Assembly: GCA_009735695.1 (NCBI GenBank)
Contig: SRSL01000009.1
Span: 1 to 48,233, forward strand
Source: Christiangramia bathymodioli
GTDB lineage: Bacteria; Bacteroidota; Bacteroidia; Flavobacteriales; Flavobacteriaceae
Direction of reading: 5' to 3'
DNA: 48,233 nucleotides
The notes beneath the pieces are model-generated. The model was not told the DNA's origin. It searched no databases and saw nothing but the letters and a program-made list of their open reading frames with translations. A program made the position numbers and the translations under genes. Shown piece by piece: positions 36,663 through 45,325 of this stretch. The first letter of the stretch is position 1. Each line of letters opens with the position of its first letter.

Positions 36663-37980
36663 TCTGGGTCTTTTATTTATTGTTTTCTTATCCCCTTTTC
36701 CCGCTTTAAGCCAGGAGGGTGTCCTGACCAAGGATGAAGTGATCGCCAGGGCACTTGAGGAAAATTTCGGGATCAAACTCGCCAGGAACGATGTAGAAAT
36801 TGCTGAGAATAATCAAACCGTCTGGAATTCAGGATACCTGCCTTCATTAACAGGGCTGGCCGGCGCCAATTATGATATCAATGACAGGCTTACCGAACCG
36901 GAAGGCCGGGATCCGCTCGAACAGAATAATATTGAAAATACACGCTATAATGCTTCCCTTAACCTGAATTACACACTTTTTGATGGTTTAGGCAGGCTTT
37001 ACAATTACAAAAGTCTAAAGGAGCAATACGATCTTTCTCAGTTCCAGGCCAGGGAAACTATTGAGAATACTATACTCCAGATCATGAGTGTGTATTATGA
37101 GATCGCGCGCTTAACGGAGAATGTGGGAGTGCTGGAACAAAGTCTTGAAATTTCGCAAGAGCGGGTGACCAGGGCTAAATACCAGTTCGAGTATGGGCAG
37201 GCTAATAACCTTTTAGTTCTTAATGCTAAAGTTGATGTGAACAGCGATAGTATTGCCCTTATCGAAGCCGAACAGCAACTGGCGAATACGAAGCGCGACC
37301 TTAATGTGCTTCTGGACAGGGAGATCAGCGATAATGAATTCAGTGTTGACACTACGGTGACCTTTATTCCCGAATTGCAGCTGGAAAGTTTTATAAGCGA
37401 AGCCAGGATCAATAATGTCTCCCTGTTGCAGATCGAAAAGAATCTGGAGATCAGTGATTATGATATTAAGATAAGTAAGTCCGGTTATTTGCCTGTTATC
37501 GATTTGAATGGTTCGTATGGCTGGAACAGGAACCGAAGTGCAGCTACAGCATTCTTTCCCGGTTCTACAAGTACCAGTGATGGTTTTGCGGCTGGAGTAA
37601 GCTTGAGATGGGATATCTTTGACGGAGGTGCCAGGCGTATTCGAATTAGAAATTCTGAAATCCGGTACGAAAACCAGGAGATTATCAAAGAACAGTTGAT
37701 GAGCGAGGTTGAAAGGGATATTTTAAATGCCCTGGGTAATTATGAGAATAAACTGTATATCCTGGATGTGCAGGAAGAAAATGTCGCTACGAACCTGGAT
37801 AACTTTAACCGCTCGGCAGAGCAGTATAAACTGGGTAGGATCACTTCAATCGAATTCCGCCAGGCACAGATCAATTTGCTGAATGCGAAGACCAATTTCA
37901 ATCTTGCAAAATACGATGCTAAACTGGCAGAATTGCAGGTGCTTCAGCTAACCGGGCAATTATTGAACGTTGAACTATAG
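36646..37980 (+). CDS. TolC-like outer-membrane efflux channel
   Basis: 444 residues with a signal peptide (SLGLLFIVFLSPFPALSQ) and two OEP repeats. The first holds LTKDEVIARALEENFGIKLARNDVEIAENN and the second begins around ARINNVSLLQIEKNLEISDYDIKISKSGYLP. Both are mainly coiled-coil helices with beta strands (LNLNYTLFDG, VSLRWDIFDGG). ATG 36646 is chosen because it gives the signal peptide; it overlaps the pump gene by 17 bp. Unlike its two upstream partners the frame is intact, so it may still be translated and serve other pumps. Confidence 0.9.
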   Translation: MRVSYSLGLLFIVFLSPFPALSQEGVLTKDEVIARALEENFGIKLARNDVEIAENNQTVWNSGYLPSLTGLAGANYDINDRLTEPEGRDPLEQNNIENTRYNASLNLNYTLFDGLGRLYNYKSLKEQYDLSQFQARETIENTILQIMSVYYEIARLTENVGVLEQSLEISQERVTRAKYQFEYGQANNLLVLNAKVDVNSDSIALIEAEQQLANTKRDLNVLLDREISDNEFSVDTTVTFIPELQLESFISEARINNVSLLQIEKNLEISDYDIKISKSGYLPVIDLNGSYGWNRNRSAATAFFPGSTSTSDGFAAGVSLRWDIFDGGARRIRIRNSEIRYENQEIIKEQLMSEVERDILNALGNYENKLYILDVQEENVATNLDNFNRSAEQYKLGRITSIEFRQAQINLLNAKTNFNLAKYDAKLAELQVLQLTGQLLNVEL

Positions 37981-37983
37981 CTT

Positions 37984-38166
37984 ATGTTCGAACATTTTTT
38001 TCAGTGTCCATATTGTTGGGAGGAAATTTCTGTGCTTCTTGATCCTTCGGTTTCCAGGCAAACTTATGTGGAAGATTGTGAGGTTTGCTGCCGGCCCATC
38101 GAATTCCAGGTTGCTTTCGAAAGCGGGGAGCTTATAGAATTTCAGGCTTCAGATATAGGTCAGTAA
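37984..38166 (+). CDS. CPXCG-motif cysteine-rich protein
   Basis: 60 residues, starting 3 bp after the tolC-like stop. Two Cys pairs, FQCPYCWE (C8, C11) and EDCEVCCRP (with a third Cys), probably hold one zinc. Matches the small CPXCG family (PF14255-like) of unknown role. Nothing suggests a catalytic function. Confidence 0.85.
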   Translation: MFEHFFQCPYCWEEISVLLDPSVSRQTYVEDCEVCCRPIEFQVAFESGELIEFQASDIGQ

Positions 38167-38226
38167 AAAAAATGCCGGAGTCAATAGATTTATTTTTTAA
38201 ATTTATTCTTCACCCTACTGAAAAAT

Positions 38227-38580
38227 ATGTTAGCTAGCTTTGACCTTGCCGGTCATGTGATAGGACTTATCATAGACCGTGACCTTACCGACGAGATGGT
38301 GAACCGCATCATAACTGAGATCGAAGAGAAACTGAAGATATACGACCGCATAAATGTCTATATCGAGCTGGAAAAAGGCAGGCATATCACTTTAAAAGGC
38401 TTGTTGAAGGGAATTAAATATAAATATTCCAATTCTGAATATTTCGATAAGATAGCGATCGTAACCGATAGTAAAAGTTTTCAAATAGCTGTAGATCTGA
38501 GCGATACCTTTCTGGATGTGGAAACTCGCACCTATGAGCTTAAAGACCGGCTGGAAGCCCTTCAATGGATCTCCCTATAA
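38227..38580 (+). CDS. SpoIIAA-like (STAS-related) protein
   Basis: 117 residues, cytoplasmic. The alternating pattern (VIGLIIDRDLTDEMVNRIITEIEEKLKIYDRINVYIELE...HITLKGLLKGIKYKY...FDKIAIVTDSKSFQIAVDLSDTFLDVETRTYEL) fits the SpoIIAA-like family (PF11964). No phosphorylatable-serine motif can be assigned. A paralogue lies at 46129 and a decayed copy at 47581, beyond the initiator tRNA. Confidence 0.75.
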   Translation: MLASFDLAGHVIGLIIDRDLTDEMVNRIITEIEEKLKIYDRINVYIELEKGRHITLKGLLKGIKYKYSNSEYFDKIAIVTDSKSFQIAVDLSDTFLDVETRTYELKDRLEALQWISL

Positions 38581-38594
38581 TTTTTCAAAAAAAG

Positions 38595-38627
38595 TTTGGT
38601 GTAATTCTAAAAATGATAGTATATTTG
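38595..38627 (+). promoter_or_regulatory. Promoter of the initiator tRNA
   Basis: TTTG (-33) at 38595-38598, 21-nt spacer, TATATTTG (-7) at 38620-38627. The tRNA begins 12 nt later, implying a very short 5' leader. This is the best-formed Bacteroidota promoter in the window. Confidence 0.82.
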
Positions 38628-38638
38628 CCGTCCAATAT

Positions 38639-38711
<73 letters not shown>

Positions 38712-38722
38712 CTAGCAATGAC

Positions 38723-38753
38723 AAGGCTTTACAGAAATGTAAGGCCTTTTTTT
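38723..38753 (+). terminator. Rho-independent terminator after the tRNA
   Basis: AAGGCTTTACA, loop GAAA, TGTAAGGCCTT, then a T-run. An 11-bp stem with one G-T pair. Confidence 0.92.
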
Positions 38754-38761
38754 ATGGACTG

Positions 38762-38782
38762 GGTACAACATAGGTACAACAT
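38762..38782 (+). repeat. 10-bp direct repeat GGTACAACAT x2
   Basis: Two perfect copies (38762-38771, 38773-38782) separated by one A, 50 bp past the tRNA 3' end and immediately before the metal-resistance genes. The position suits an integrase arm site or a relic of one, but no integrase gene is in the window. Confidence 0.7.
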
Positions 38783-38807
38783 TTTTGGAAAGCCAAATTT
38801 GAATAGA

Positions 38808-38831
38808 AAATAATGTTAATTAACATTATTT
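38808..38831. promoter_or_regulatory. 24-bp perfect palindrome, Fur/Zur-box-like
   Basis: AAATAATGTTAA followed by its exact reverse complement. The core ATAATG...CATTAT and AATGTTA...TAACATT resemble binding sites of the Fur superfamily. A Fur-family gene lies in the same cluster at 45680. It is about 215 bp upstream of the -7 element of the first cluster gene. Confidence 0.55.
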
Positions 38832-39046
38832 GGGGATATTTCCTATCTCATTCGAAGTGTAACTTAGTAATTTGAAGGATTTGTATAATTCTCTATTTCA
38901 TTAAATAGCTTATTAAAAAACAATGTTCTAATTCTTCAGTATAAGATCTTGGTAATTTTTTAATTGAAATTATTATCAAATTATGTGATAAACCTTTTTA
39001 AATCTGTTCCTATTCTTTTTGCACAATCTGTGCATTGATTTTTTTT
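38832..39046. other. AT-rich spacer without visible gene
   Basis: From the palindrome to the next promoter element the sequence is strongly AT-rich with stops in all frames. I see no RNA gene or conserved site in it. Confidence 0.6.
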
Positions 39047-39054
39047 TATCTTTG
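39047..39054 (+). promoter_or_regulatory. -7 promoter element (TATCTTTG)
   Basis: Exact TAnnTTTG. The GTG start at 39059 is only 5 nt downstream, so a leaderless or near-leaderless transcript is predicted. The nearest TTG (39019-39021) is 25 nt upstream, slightly far for the -33 element. Confidence 0.55.
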
Positions 39055-39058
39055 TAGT

Positions 39059-39385
39059 GTGAAAATTATCGCTGTCATATTATCTCTATATATATTCGGG
39101 CTTAACTTATTAGCCTGTAATGATAGTGACACTTCACAAGTGATTTCTGATTCAGAAGTAACAGTGGTTGCTACGCAGAATTTAGATATCGACTATTCAC
39201 ATGATAAAGTAGCAGATTTATGCCCTCCTTTTTGTAGTTGCCATTGCTGCCATGTGCATACAGTAGATTTCGGTTCTTCAAATTTCAAGGCTTTGATTAT
39301 TGAAATTCCATCAAAAGCCTTTGTCCATTTTGACAGCTCAGTGGAAGAACCTATTCTTTCCTTTTTAGATCCTCCAAAAGTTTAA
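39059..39385 (+). CDS. Exported small Cys/His-rich protein (DUF6660-like)
   Basis: 108 residues from GTG 39059. A signal peptide/anchor (KIIAVILSLYIFGLNLLAC) ends at a Cys that could be lipid-modified or simply precede the mature part. A central cluster LCPPFCSCHCCHVH has five Cys and two His in 14 residues, a plausible soft-metal site. Similar small proteins precede RND metal pumps in Flavobacteria. A TTG 24 bp upstream (39035) is rejected, because the added residues spoil the signal peptide and it precedes the -7 element. It may be a periplasmic metal carrier or sensor (inference). Confidence 0.68.
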   Translation: MKIIAVILSLYIFGLNLLACNDSDTSQVISDSEVTVVATQNLDIDYSHDKVADLCPPFCSCHCCHVHTVDFGSSNFKALIIEIPSKAFVHFDSSVEEPILSFLDPPKV

Positions 39386-39397
39386 TTCAGTTTTTTT

Positions 39398-39420
39398 AAA
39401 GGATAATTATATCCTTTTTT
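39398..39420 (+). terminator. Weak hairpin with T-run before the RND gene
   Basis: AAAGGAT, loop AATTAT, ATCCTTTTTT, 12 bp after the small gene's stop. A 7-bp stem only, so probably a partial terminator that reduces read-through into the pump genes. Confidence 0.6.
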
Positions 39421-39523
39421 GACCAAATCCTGGTTCTCATACTAGATCCTTGGTCCTATTGATAGATTTTGTTAGGCACAAAATTATTATCAAGAATTTT
39501 AACTGAATTAAATTTTTATTTAT

Positions 39524-42500
39524 ATGATTAATAAGATAATCGCATTTTCCATTAATAATAAATTTATTATTGGACTACTTACCTTAGCGCTGATAGGGAC
39601 GGGTATTTGGTCCATGATGACCGTCAACCTGGGATCGGTGCCAGATATTACTAACAATCAGGTTCAGGTGATCACCCAGTCGCCAAATCTTGCCACAGAA
39701 GATATTGAACAATTTGTAACCTATCCCGTAGAACTTTCGATGGGTAATTTACCTGGAGTTACAGAGATTCGCTCTATTTCACGGTTTGGACTTTCGGTAG
39801 TTACTATTGTTTTTAAAGATGATATGGGAACTTATCTCCCTCGTCAACTAGTACAGGAAAAACTTAATGAATTGGGAGAAACCATTCCCGATAAATTTGG
39901 AAGTCCTGCTATGGGACCTATTTCAACCGGATTGGGTCAAATTTATGAGTATACCATAAAGCCAAAGGAGGGATACGAAACTGAATATTCTCCCATGGAA
40001 CTACGAACTATTCAGGACTGGATAATCAAGCGACAACTTACCTTGCTGGAAGGTGTGGTGGAAGTAAATTCTTTTGGAGGCTCCATAAAACAATATGAGG
40101 TAGCAATCAATCCTGAGAAATTAAACAGTATGGGTATAAGTATCTCTGAGGTTTATGAGGCGCTGGCCCGAAACAATGTGAATACCGGTGGAGCTTATAT
40201 TGAGAAAAATAAAATGTCAAATTTTATTAGAGGTGAAGGTTTAATCCGTTCACTGGAGGATATAAGGAAAATTGCTATTACTACCGAAAATTCTATTCCG
40301 ATAACTATTGGAGATGTTGCGGAAGATGTTCAGTTTGGAAATCAGGTACGCTACGGAGCTTTCACTCAAGACGGAGAGGAAGCCGTAGGCGGGATAATAA
40401 TGATGTTAAAAGGCGCCAATCCCAATGCCGTAATTCAGGATGTTAAAGATAGGATGGCAGAAGTTGAAAAGTCACTTCCTGAAGGTTTGACCATAGAGCC
40501 AATTATTGATCGGAGTGAATTAATAGCACGAACAACCGATACTGTTAAAACAAATTTACTGGAAGGTGCATTGATAGTGATTTTTGCCCTGGTATTGTTA
40601 TTAGGTAGTCTAAGAGGTGGACTTATTACTGCTACCACTATTCCCTTATCACTGCTTTTTGCTTTTATTTTAATGAAACAATTCAATGTCTGGGCCAATC
40701 TAATGAGTTTGGGCGCTATTGACTTTGGAATCATTATAGACGGTGCAGTGATTATCATCGAGGGAACCGTGTATGAAATACAAAAACGGATAAGATCTGG
40801 CAAGGTGAAATTCAATCAGGCTAAAATGGATGAAGTAGCCTATGATGCTGGGAGCACGATGATGAGTTCCGCATTTTTTGGACAGATTATAATTCTTATT
40901 GTATTCACGCCTATACTTTTTCTTACGGGGGTAGAAGGTAAAATGTTTAAGCCGATGGCGTACACTTTCGGTTTTGCCATGATAGGTGCTATTTTCTTAT
41001 GCCTTACCTATGTCCCTATGATGTCTGCCCTATTTATGAAACCCATTCAGAATAAAAAGAACTGGTTTGGAAGGTTTGAACGCTGGCTGGAAAGGATAAG
41101 TGATAAGATAATTGGTGGAATACAAAGGGTATATATGCCTTTACTGAAAGGGGCATTAAAACTGAAGCTCATTGTTGTAGGTGCTGCTGCTGTTCTACTT
41201 GTATTAGCCGGTTTCCTTTTTTCCAGAATGGGAGGAGAATTTGTGCCTCAACTGGATGAAGGGGATATTGCAATGCAGGCTTTAATCAGACCAGGAAGTT
41301 CATTAACAGAGTCTATTGAAGTTTCCAAAAAAATAGAAAATATCCTTCTAGAAAATTTTCCTGAAATTAAAACAGCAACAGCAAGAATTGGAGTAGCGGA
41401 CATCCCAACAGATCCAATGCCGATGGATATCGCAGATATGTACCTGATTCTTGAAAAAGATAAGGATAATTGGACAACCGCTGAAACTAAAGAAGGACTT
41501 ATAGCGCAAATCAAGGAAAAACTCAATAAAGAACTTACTGGGGTAAACCTTGTGTTTACGCAACCTGTAGAATTAAGGTTCAACGAATTATTAGAGGGGG
41601 TTAGAGAAGATATTGCGGTTAAACTATATGGAGAGGACCTGGGGGTGTTGTCGGAAAAGGTACAGGAAATGGCTAATATTATCCAGACCGTACCTGGAGC
41701 AGGAGATGTTAATCCTGAACGAACATCTGGGCTGCCACAAATGACCGTGAAATTTAACCGTGATAAAATTGCTCAATATGGCCTGGATATCCAAAAAGCA
41801 AATGATTATATAAGTACTGCTTTTGCGGGAGGAACCGCAGGAGTCATTTTTGAAGGAGAAAAGCGATTCGATTTAGTAGTAAGATTTGATGAAGAACATA
41901 GAAAGAATATTGATGACTTGCGTGGAATGTATATCGATCTTCCCGACGGAACTCAGGTACCGATAAAAGAAATAGCAGATATCGAATATGTTCCGGGCCC
42001 TATGCAAATTTCGAGAGATGATACCTACAGAAGAACCTATGTGGGTGTAAATGCCCGGGGAAGGGATGTAGAGTCAGTCGTTAATGATATTCAGCAAAGA
42101 TTAGATGAAGAATTAGAATTACCTCCCGGGTATTATATAACTTATGGGGGGGAATTCGAAAATCTTCAGAGTGCTAAGGACCGCTTGATAATTGTTGTAC
42201 CCATTGCCCTTTTCTTGATATTTGTTCTTCTATATTTTGCCCTAAAATCGTTTTCCCAATCTGTCATGATCTATATAGCCATACCCCTCGCTGCCATTGG
42301 AGGTGTTTTTGCCCTTTGGTTGCGGGGAATGCCATTCAGTATTTCTGCTGGGGTAGGTTTTATTGTATTATTCGGGGTTGCAGTTTTAAACGGGCTGGTA
42401 CTAATAAATAGATTCAATTCTTTAAAAGAAGAAGGAGTAACCAGTATAAAAGATAGAATTTTTACAGGAACCAAAGAACGAATACGACCTATTATGTTAA

Positions 42501-43957
42501 CAGCAACAACAGATATTTTCGGTTTTTTACCAATGGCATTTTCCACATCAGCCGGTGCAGAAGTTCAACAACCACTTGCTACGGTGGTTATAGGTGGGAT
42601 GCTTACAGCTACACTGCTTACGCTGGTTGTATTACCAGTACTATATACCCTTGTAGAAAGAAAACGAGAGAAAAAAGAACAGAATAAACTAGGTTCTTCC
42701 AATTCGCGATCTTTAGCTACGATTTTGATAATTGGCTTAGTTTTAGGCGGAACCTTTTCTGTAAATGCACAATCTGATGCAATGTCATCTGAATATTCAC
42801 AACAGGATTCTTTACAAACAATTAGTTTGGAGGATGCAAAAGAAATGGCAATCAAAAATTTTCCACAGCTCCAAGCTGCCCAGCTCGAAATTGAAAGTGA
42901 GGAAGTATTGCGCAAAACCGCCTTTGATTTTGGAAACACCCAAATCTTTACAGGAAAAGAAGAAGTAGGAAATGGCTCTGATGGGATCTATACCCAAATT
43001 GGCGTCCAACAACAAGGCATCGATATTTTCGGAATAGTGCCCCGGTTAAAACTACAGAAAGAAAGGGTGGCACTTGCTGAAAATGCCTTAGAGCTATCTA
43101 CTATTGAAATTGAACGTGAAGTAAGCAGGGCCTGGACATCTGTTTATACAAGTAAAAAGAGGTATCAGGTATATAAGAAAATGGATTCTATTTTCGAAGA
43201 TATTGAAAGGGCGGCTAGAATCAGGTATGAGACAGAAGCTACCTCTAAACTGGAATATCTTGCCACCTCAAATCAGGGGAATGAGGTGAAAATACAGTTA
43301 GAACAAGCTTATCGAGATTACCTGAAATCAATACAGCGCTTAAACCTATGGTTTGTTAGTGACACAATTTACGATGTACCAGATTTGCCTGCTGAAGCAT
43401 TGGATGAACCTTTAAACTTTCTGGTAGAGTCTCTTGAAAATCATCCCTTACTACAGGTTTCAGAACAAAGAATTGACGTGGCAAAAGCGGTTACCAGAGA
43501 ACGAAAATCTGAATTTTTGCCCAAATTTCAGGGTCAATACGGTAGGCAGGAAATAGCCGGGCAATCGGGTTTCTTTCAATATCAAATAGGAATTCAAATT
43601 CCACTGTTTTTTGGGCCGGAATTAGGCCGTACCCAGGAAGCACAAGTGAATCGAAAGATTGCAGAGCAAAACTTTTACCAGGATAAACTCGAACTGGAAA
43701 TCGCCTATAAAAATATGCGGGAAGACTACATCAAATGGAGAAACTCATGGAATTATTATAGGGATGAAGCGCTTCCTTTAGCACAGGAACAACAGGATGG
43801 GTCGGTATTAGCATTTAAGGAAGGTGCTATAGATTACGTAACCTTCCTTCAAAATATAAGAGATGCCATTAGAATCGAAGTAAATGCCTGGAGTGCTTTT
43901 AACGATTATCTCGACAGCCGTTACCAACTGGAATATTACCTTAAGAATTCAAATTAA
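39524..43957 (+). CDS. CzcA-type heavy-metal RND pump fused to TolC-like channel
   Basis: 1477 residues in one frame. Residues 1 to about 1045 are a full HME-RND pump: TM1 at the N-terminus, porter loops, and TM4 signature DFGIIIDGAVIIIE with D400, D406 and E413, matching the acidic residues of CzcA (Zn/Co/Cd) rather than the Cu/Ag group. After TM12 comes a basic cytosolic stretch (ERKREKKEQNK). A signal-peptide-like segment follows (about 1062-1083, LATILIIGLVLGGTFSVNA-Q), then an OEP/TolC domain (about 1090-1477, LEDAKEMAIKNFPQLQAAQLEIESEE onward). For the channel to reach the outer membrane the chain would need cleavage near VNA-QS. The fused layout is common in Bacteroidota. The adaptor gene follows 22 bp later. 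Confidence 0.93.
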   Translation: MINKIIAFSINNKFIIGLLTLALIGTGIWSMMTVNLGSVPDITNNQVQVITQSPNLATEDIEQFVTYPVELSMGNLPGVTEIRSISRFGLSVVTIVFKDDMGTYLPRQLVQEKLNELGETIPDKFGSPAMGPISTGLGQIYEYTIKPKEGYETEYSPMELRTIQDWIIKRQLTLLEGVVEVNSFGGSIKQYEVAINPEKLNSMGISISEVYEALARNNVNTGGAYIEKNKMSNFIRGEGLIRSLEDIRKIAITTENSIPITIGDVAEDVQFGNQVRYGAFTQDGEEAVGGIIMMLKGANPNAVIQDVKDRMAEVEKSLPEGLTIEPIIDRSELIARTTDTVKTNLLEGALIVIFALVLLLGSLRGGLITATTIPLSLLFAFILMKQFNVWANLMSLGAIDFGIIIDGAVIIIEGTVYEIQKRIRSGKVKFNQAKMDEVAYDAGSTMMSSAFFGQIIILIVFTPILFLTGVEGKMFKPMAYTFGFAMIGAIFLCLTYVPMMSALFMKPIQNKKNWFGRFERWLERISDKIIGGIQRVYMPLLKGALKLKLIVVGAAAVLLVLAGFLFSRMGGEFVPQLDEGDIAMQALIRPGSSLTESIEVSKKIENILLENFPEIKTATARIGVADIPTDPMPMDIADMYLILEKDKDNWTTAETKEGLIAQIKEKLNKELTGVNLVFTQPVELRFNELLEGVREDIAVKLYGEDLGVLSEKVQEMANIIQTVPGAGDVNPERTSGLPQMTVKFNRDKIAQYGLDIQKANDYISTAFAGGTAGVIFEGEKRFDLVVRFDEEHRKNIDDLRGMYIDLPDGTQVPIKEIADIEYVPGPMQISRDDTYRRTYVGVNARGRDVESVVNDIQQRLDEELELPPGYYITYGGEFENLQSAKDRLIIVVPIALFLIFVLLYFALKSFSQSVMIYIAIPLAAIGGVFALWLRGMPFSISAGVGFIVLFGVAVLNGLVLINRFNSLKEEGVTSIKDRIFTGTKERIRPIMLTATTDIFGFLPMAFSTSAGAEVQQPLATVVIGGMLTATLLTLVVLPVLYTLVERKREKKEQNKLGSSNSRSLATILIIGLVLGGTFSVNAQSDAMSSEYSQQDSLQTISLEDAKEMAIKNFPQLQAAQLEIESEEVLRKTAFDFGNTQIFTGKEEVGNGSDGIYTQIGVQQQGIDIFGIVPRLKLQKERVALAENALELSTIEIEREVSRAWTSVYTSKKRYQVYKKMDSIFEDIERAARIRYETEATSKLEYLATSNQGNEVKIQLEQAYRDYLKSIQRLNLWFVSDTIYDVPDLPAEALDEPLNFLVESLENHPLLQVSEQRIDVAKAVTRERKSEFLPKFQGQYGRQEIAGQSGFFQYQIGIQIPLFFGPELGRTQEAQVNRKIAEQNFYQDKLELEIAYKNMREDYIKWRNSWNYYRDEALPLAQEQQDGSVLAFKEGAIDYVTFLQNIRDAIRIEVNAWSAFNDYLDSRYQLEYYLKNSN

Positions 43958-43979
43958 AAATTAAAATAAGAAAATCGAT

Positions 43980-45230
43980 ATGAATACAAGATCAATAAAT
44001 ATTTTAATGCTTGCCTTAACGCTCAGCATATTCTTTGGATGTAAAGAAAATCCTGAGGAAGGGGATGACGCTTCCAGTGAAACTGCAACTACTAATACCG
44101 AAGAAGGTGAAAATCACGGTGAGGAAGGAGATGAAGAACACGGTGAAGAAGAAGGCGGGATGCGTTCAGTACATCTTTCAGAGATGAAATTCAATAGTTT
44201 GGGCATCAAAGTAGATACCTTACCTAAAAAAGCTTTGTCCGGTATTGTGGAAGCCAATGGCCAGTTAGAAGTGCCGCCACAATATGAAGCTACCGTTACG
44301 GCAATTTTAGGCGGTAATATAACTTCTATAAAGGTTATTGAGGGGGATAAGGTAAATAAAGGTCAGGTGTTGGCTTATCTTTCTCACCCAAATTTAACCA
44401 GAATGCAGTCTGATTATATTAATGCATATAGTAGGATGCAATTTTTGGAAAAGGAATTTGAAAGACAGAAACGTTTATATGAAGCAGAGGTAGGATCTGG
44501 AAAAACTTTTCAACAGACCCAATCCGATTACCAGTCTGTACAAGGTGAAGTACGGGGGTACGAATCACAATTACGCCAGTTAAACCTAAATGCTTCCCAG
44601 GTTAGAGACGGTGAATTATATGAATATATTCCGGTAGTAAGCCCAATTGGAGGTTATATAGAAAAAGTACTGGTGCAGATAGGACAGTATGTGGAGCCGC
44701 AAACCAGCATGTTTATGGTAGTTGATAATGAACATGTTCATGCCGATCTAATGGTTTTTGAAAAAGATATTTATAAGGTGAAAGAAGGCCAAAAGATTGC
44801 GTTTACACTGGAATCGGTTCCAGGCAGTAATTTAACCGGGGAAATTTATTCAGTGGGGAAACAATTTGAACAAAACCCCAAAGCGGTACATGTGCATGCA
44901 GAAATCGATAATAAAGAAGATTTTCTAATTCCGGGGATGTATATAAACGGAAAAATCAGGACGGGTGAAGAAGCTGTTCCTGCCTTACCGGAAGAAGCAA
45001 TAATTGAAGAAGAAGGAAATCCCTACATCTTTACGGCCCAAAAACACCAGGAAGATGGTGAAACCGAGTGGGAATTGAAACCGGTGCAGGTAAGAACGGG
45101 AATAACTGAAGATGGTTGGGTTGAAATTAAACTGCTGGAGCCTCTGCCTGAAGGTACTTTGGTTGCTTATAATAATGCCTATTATCTGGTCTCTGAAATG
45201 CAGAAAAGCCAGACTTCCCATGGTCATTAA
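43980..45230 (+). CDS. Metal efflux adaptor lipoprotein, CusB/CzcB-like
   Basis: 416 residues. Lipoprotein signal with Cys 21 (TLSIFFGCKEN). A Glu/His-rich linker follows (NHGEEGDEEHGEEEGG, about 43-60), a likely metal-catching segment. The typical adaptor body comes next: QLEVPPQYEATVTAILGGNITSIKVIEGDKVNKGQVLAYL (lipoyl), a helical hairpin with many Gln/Arg, SPIGGYIEKVLVQIGQYVEPQTSMF, a beta-barrel, and a C-terminal membrane-proximal domain. It links the RND pump to the TolC-like part encoded in the fused upstream gene. Confidence 0.93.
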   Translation: MNTRSINILMLALTLSIFFGCKENPEEGDDASSETATTNTEEGENHGEEGDEEHGEEEGGMRSVHLSEMKFNSLGIKVDTLPKKALSGIVEANGQLEVPPQYEATVTAILGGNITSIKVIEGDKVNKGQVLAYLSHPNLTRMQSDYINAYSRMQFLEKEFERQKRLYEAEVGSGKTFQQTQSDYQSVQGEVRGYESQLRQLNLNASQVRDGELYEYIPVVSPIGGYIEKVLVQIGQYVEPQTSMFMVVDNEHVHADLMVFEKDIYKVKEGQKIAFTLESVPGSNLTGEIYSVGKQFEQNPKAVHVHAEIDNKEDFLIPGMYINGKIRTGEEAVPALPEEAIIEEEGNPYIFTAQKHQEDGETEWELKPVQVRTGITEDGWVEIKLLEPLPEGTLVAYNNAYYLVSEMQKSQTSHGH

Positions 45231-45246
45231 ATTAAAAAAAATAGAT

Positions 45247-45300
45247 GGATGGACTCTCTGTTAAATGTTTGTCTTGATTAAAATTCCAGAGGGTTCATCC
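45247..45300 (+). promoter_or_regulatory. Long hairpin between adaptor and PII-like genes
   Basis: GGATGGACTCTCTG (45247-45260) pairs along all 14 positions, with two G-U pairs, with CAGAGGGTTCATCC (45287-45300). The loop is 26 nt. No U-run follows. It may be an RNA-processing or attenuation element that separates pump from regulator expression. Confidence 0.6.
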
Positions 45301-45325
45301 TTAATACTAAATTAAAACCACAGTA

